NCBI GenBank assembly: GCA_027382625.1
Contig: JAJKFJ010021056.1
Span: 1-35,348 of the forward strand
Direction of reading: 5' to 3'
DNA length: 35,348 nt
From: Tetmemena sp. SeJ-2015
Lineage: Eukaryota > Ciliophora > Spirotrichea > Sporadotrichida > Oxytrichidae
Below are positions 33,857 through 35,348 of the stretch, piece by piece (the stretch's first letter is position 1; the number at the start of each line of letters is the position of its first letter). Both the position numbers and the translations under genes were made by a program. Under the pieces are notes generated by a model that searched no databases, had not been told where the DNA came from, and worked only from the letters and a program-made list of their open reading frames with translations.

Positions 33857-35348
33857 AGACTGAATAACTAGATTAACGAGATCTACTCTGAGCAAGAACG
33901 AGAACAGCAAGAAGAACTCAAGCAGCTACAAAAACAGCAAGAATAAGAGTAGCTGCAGCTCTAAGATCTGGGCATAATTGATGAAGAAGTCAATGATGTC
34001 TTGGTTAAATATCCTTATCTTAAAACCCTATTGGGAATTTTTGAAACTAGTGGCTTCTTAATGCATTAGAACTCAGACGCACTGGTAGTGACTGGAAGTG
34101 GAAATGTAGCTGTAGCTAACAGTCCTTCAGCTAATTTCAAGTTCTTCGCTAACAACGCTATGCTGAGCAACAACGGCATGCCAGCAGCCACCGGCAGTGG
34201 TTCCTAAACCAGAAGTAGCAGACAGTCAGTCGACATTCCAAAGAATTCCACCTTACTCATGTAAATTCAAAGACACTCTACTCTCAACGAACACCCAAAA
34301 TTTTTCCCCCCAAAAAAAATTTGATGCAGCATCAGCTCAGCAACAAAATGCCATGAATCCTCTCAATAGAATATCAGTGAACTAGTAAAACAACCAAGTG
34401 CAAGCTATTCAATCTCCAAACACTGCTACCAACACATTTAGAGATTTGCTATTCCACTCTCAAAGGCAAAATCAGCAAACTAATAATTCTATTCCTGGTT
34501 CTGCAAGCAGCAGACCTGCTTCCAATAATCCTCTTGGAGGAGCAGTCGCCTCTCAAAAATATCAGATATTATCTACATACTTTTAAGACTCTGTGCTATT
34601 TAAGTCATCTGAGAAAAGGATAGTGGAGATCTTAAACTCAGAGAACCAAGCTTTAAAAGAACGAGTCAGAGAGACTAGGCTCATGTTCTAAAAGCAGATA
34701 AATGAGCTGAATGATTAGATGCGTCTCCTCAAAGACTAGCACTTTGCAGAAGTGAACCGCATCAAGATAGAGTACGGAAGAGATCTTGGAGTGCTACACA
34801 AGCAATAGAAGCAGAAAGAGTTTGCACTCTAAGAGGAACTCACAAAGATGCATAACTAGAGGATTGATGAACTTATAAAGGAGCACTAAGAGACTATAAA
34901 GAGAGTTAAGAAGGAAGATGCAGACCGCTAAGAGGAGTTGAGAGCTAGATTGGAAAAGACTGAGCTTTTGAAGCTTGAAATAGATAGAGAGATCAAGAAG
35001 CTGAAGAAGTAGAGTAACTTGGTTGCTCAAGGTGGTTGGGGTACTTTCGCAATTGCTCTAGAGACATCTCCTAAGAAGATGAACAACCTTATTTCAAACT
35101 CAAACACCTTTGTGAGTGGCTATGCTCCTATCAGTTCACCTTAGAAAAGTACTGTAGACACTAGCTTTAAGGATTTTGGAATGGGTGGAAATAACTCCCA
35201 GTCAACTTACAATAGAAAGCTCTCATCCCAGTCGAGCAACGAGAACAATCAATCTGTGGAAGATTATCATATCATGGATCCTTTTGCAAAAGAAGAACTG
35301 CCTCTTAAGCAGCTCAATCATTTCATTGAGGTTGGTTTTCTGCTTGAT

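Larger units (their letters stand above)
30720..35348 (+). repeat. Right arm of the long inverted repeat, cut by the window edge
   Basis: Reverse complement of 25370-30370. It reads cleanly at about 30770-31530 and 33400-35348 but is degraded at 31530-33400 (C runs such as 31380-31386, lost frames, missing segments). The damaged zones differ from those of the left arm, so each arm supplies sequence the other lacks. Confidence 0.9.
30942..35348 (+). pseudogene. Inverted partial copy of the giant coiled-coil gene
   Basis: The copy begins with the clean start ATG at 30942 (MEHQNNSIALSQASGANEER), which is the best view of the gene's N-terminus. After an intron at 31049-31135 it continues DLMNIQFLRSQVSSQPVKMN, then a Q run (KRQDQQQQQEK) and IPTPTDNQTYEQIPPATQ. 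From about 31530 the frame breaks repeatedly through homopolymer indels, although pieces of the coiled coil are better here than in the left arm (EKLRQVQDIFLDENSALYEK near 32350). From 33400 on it matches the left arm closely and runs off the window. I label it a pseudogene because the frame is broken; it may simply be a mis-assembled second reading of the same gene. Confidence 0.6.

Overview
The window reads as nuclear DNA of a ciliate that uses TAA and TAG for glutamine and TGA as the only stop. The clearest proof is at 14964-19226, a 1,420-codon frame containing about 95 in-frame TAA/TAG codons and no TGA until its end. Read this way, the window holds five large protein genes: four on the minus strand (13-2471, 2793-8779, 13141-14466, 19446-about 30124) and one on the plus strand (14964-19226). 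A second, inverted and partial copy of the fifth gene runs from 30942 to the right edge.

The minus-strand genes are broken in two ways. Some breaks are ordinary GT-AG introns of about 28-136 bp. Others lack usable GT/AG ends but are short AT-rich segments flanked by direct repeats of 3-6 bp. Removing the segment plus one repeat copy restores one continuous protein. I found 19 such segments by hand, and 14 have a length that is not a multiple of three. This is what internal eliminated sequences (IESs) with pointer repeats look like, so the window is most likely germline (micronuclear) DNA, probably of a spirotrich such as a hypotrich. The lineage is inference; the repeats and repaired frames can be seen directly.

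Layout: 13-2471, coiled-coil protein; 2793-8779, very large Gln/Asn/Ser-rich protein; 8780-13140, about 4.3 kb of very AT-rich DNA with no convincing gene; 13141-14466, small multi-pass membrane protein with three IESs; 14964-19226, charged low-complexity protein in one unbroken frame; 19446-30124, a giant protein with an N-terminal coiled-coil half and a C-terminal beta-rich half, carrying at least ten IESs.

From about 25370 to the right edge the sequence folds back on itself: 25370-30370 matches 30720-35348 as an inverted repeat around a low-complexity core. Both arms are damaged near the core by homopolymer stretches and small indels, in different places. That looks more like a fold-back read or assembly artefact than biology. 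The left arm also carries two IESs as exact tandem duplicates (IES plus pointer) that are single in the right arm.

No rRNA, tRNA, CRISPR array, telomere or recognisable transposon was found. None of the genes could be given a confident family name by eye.
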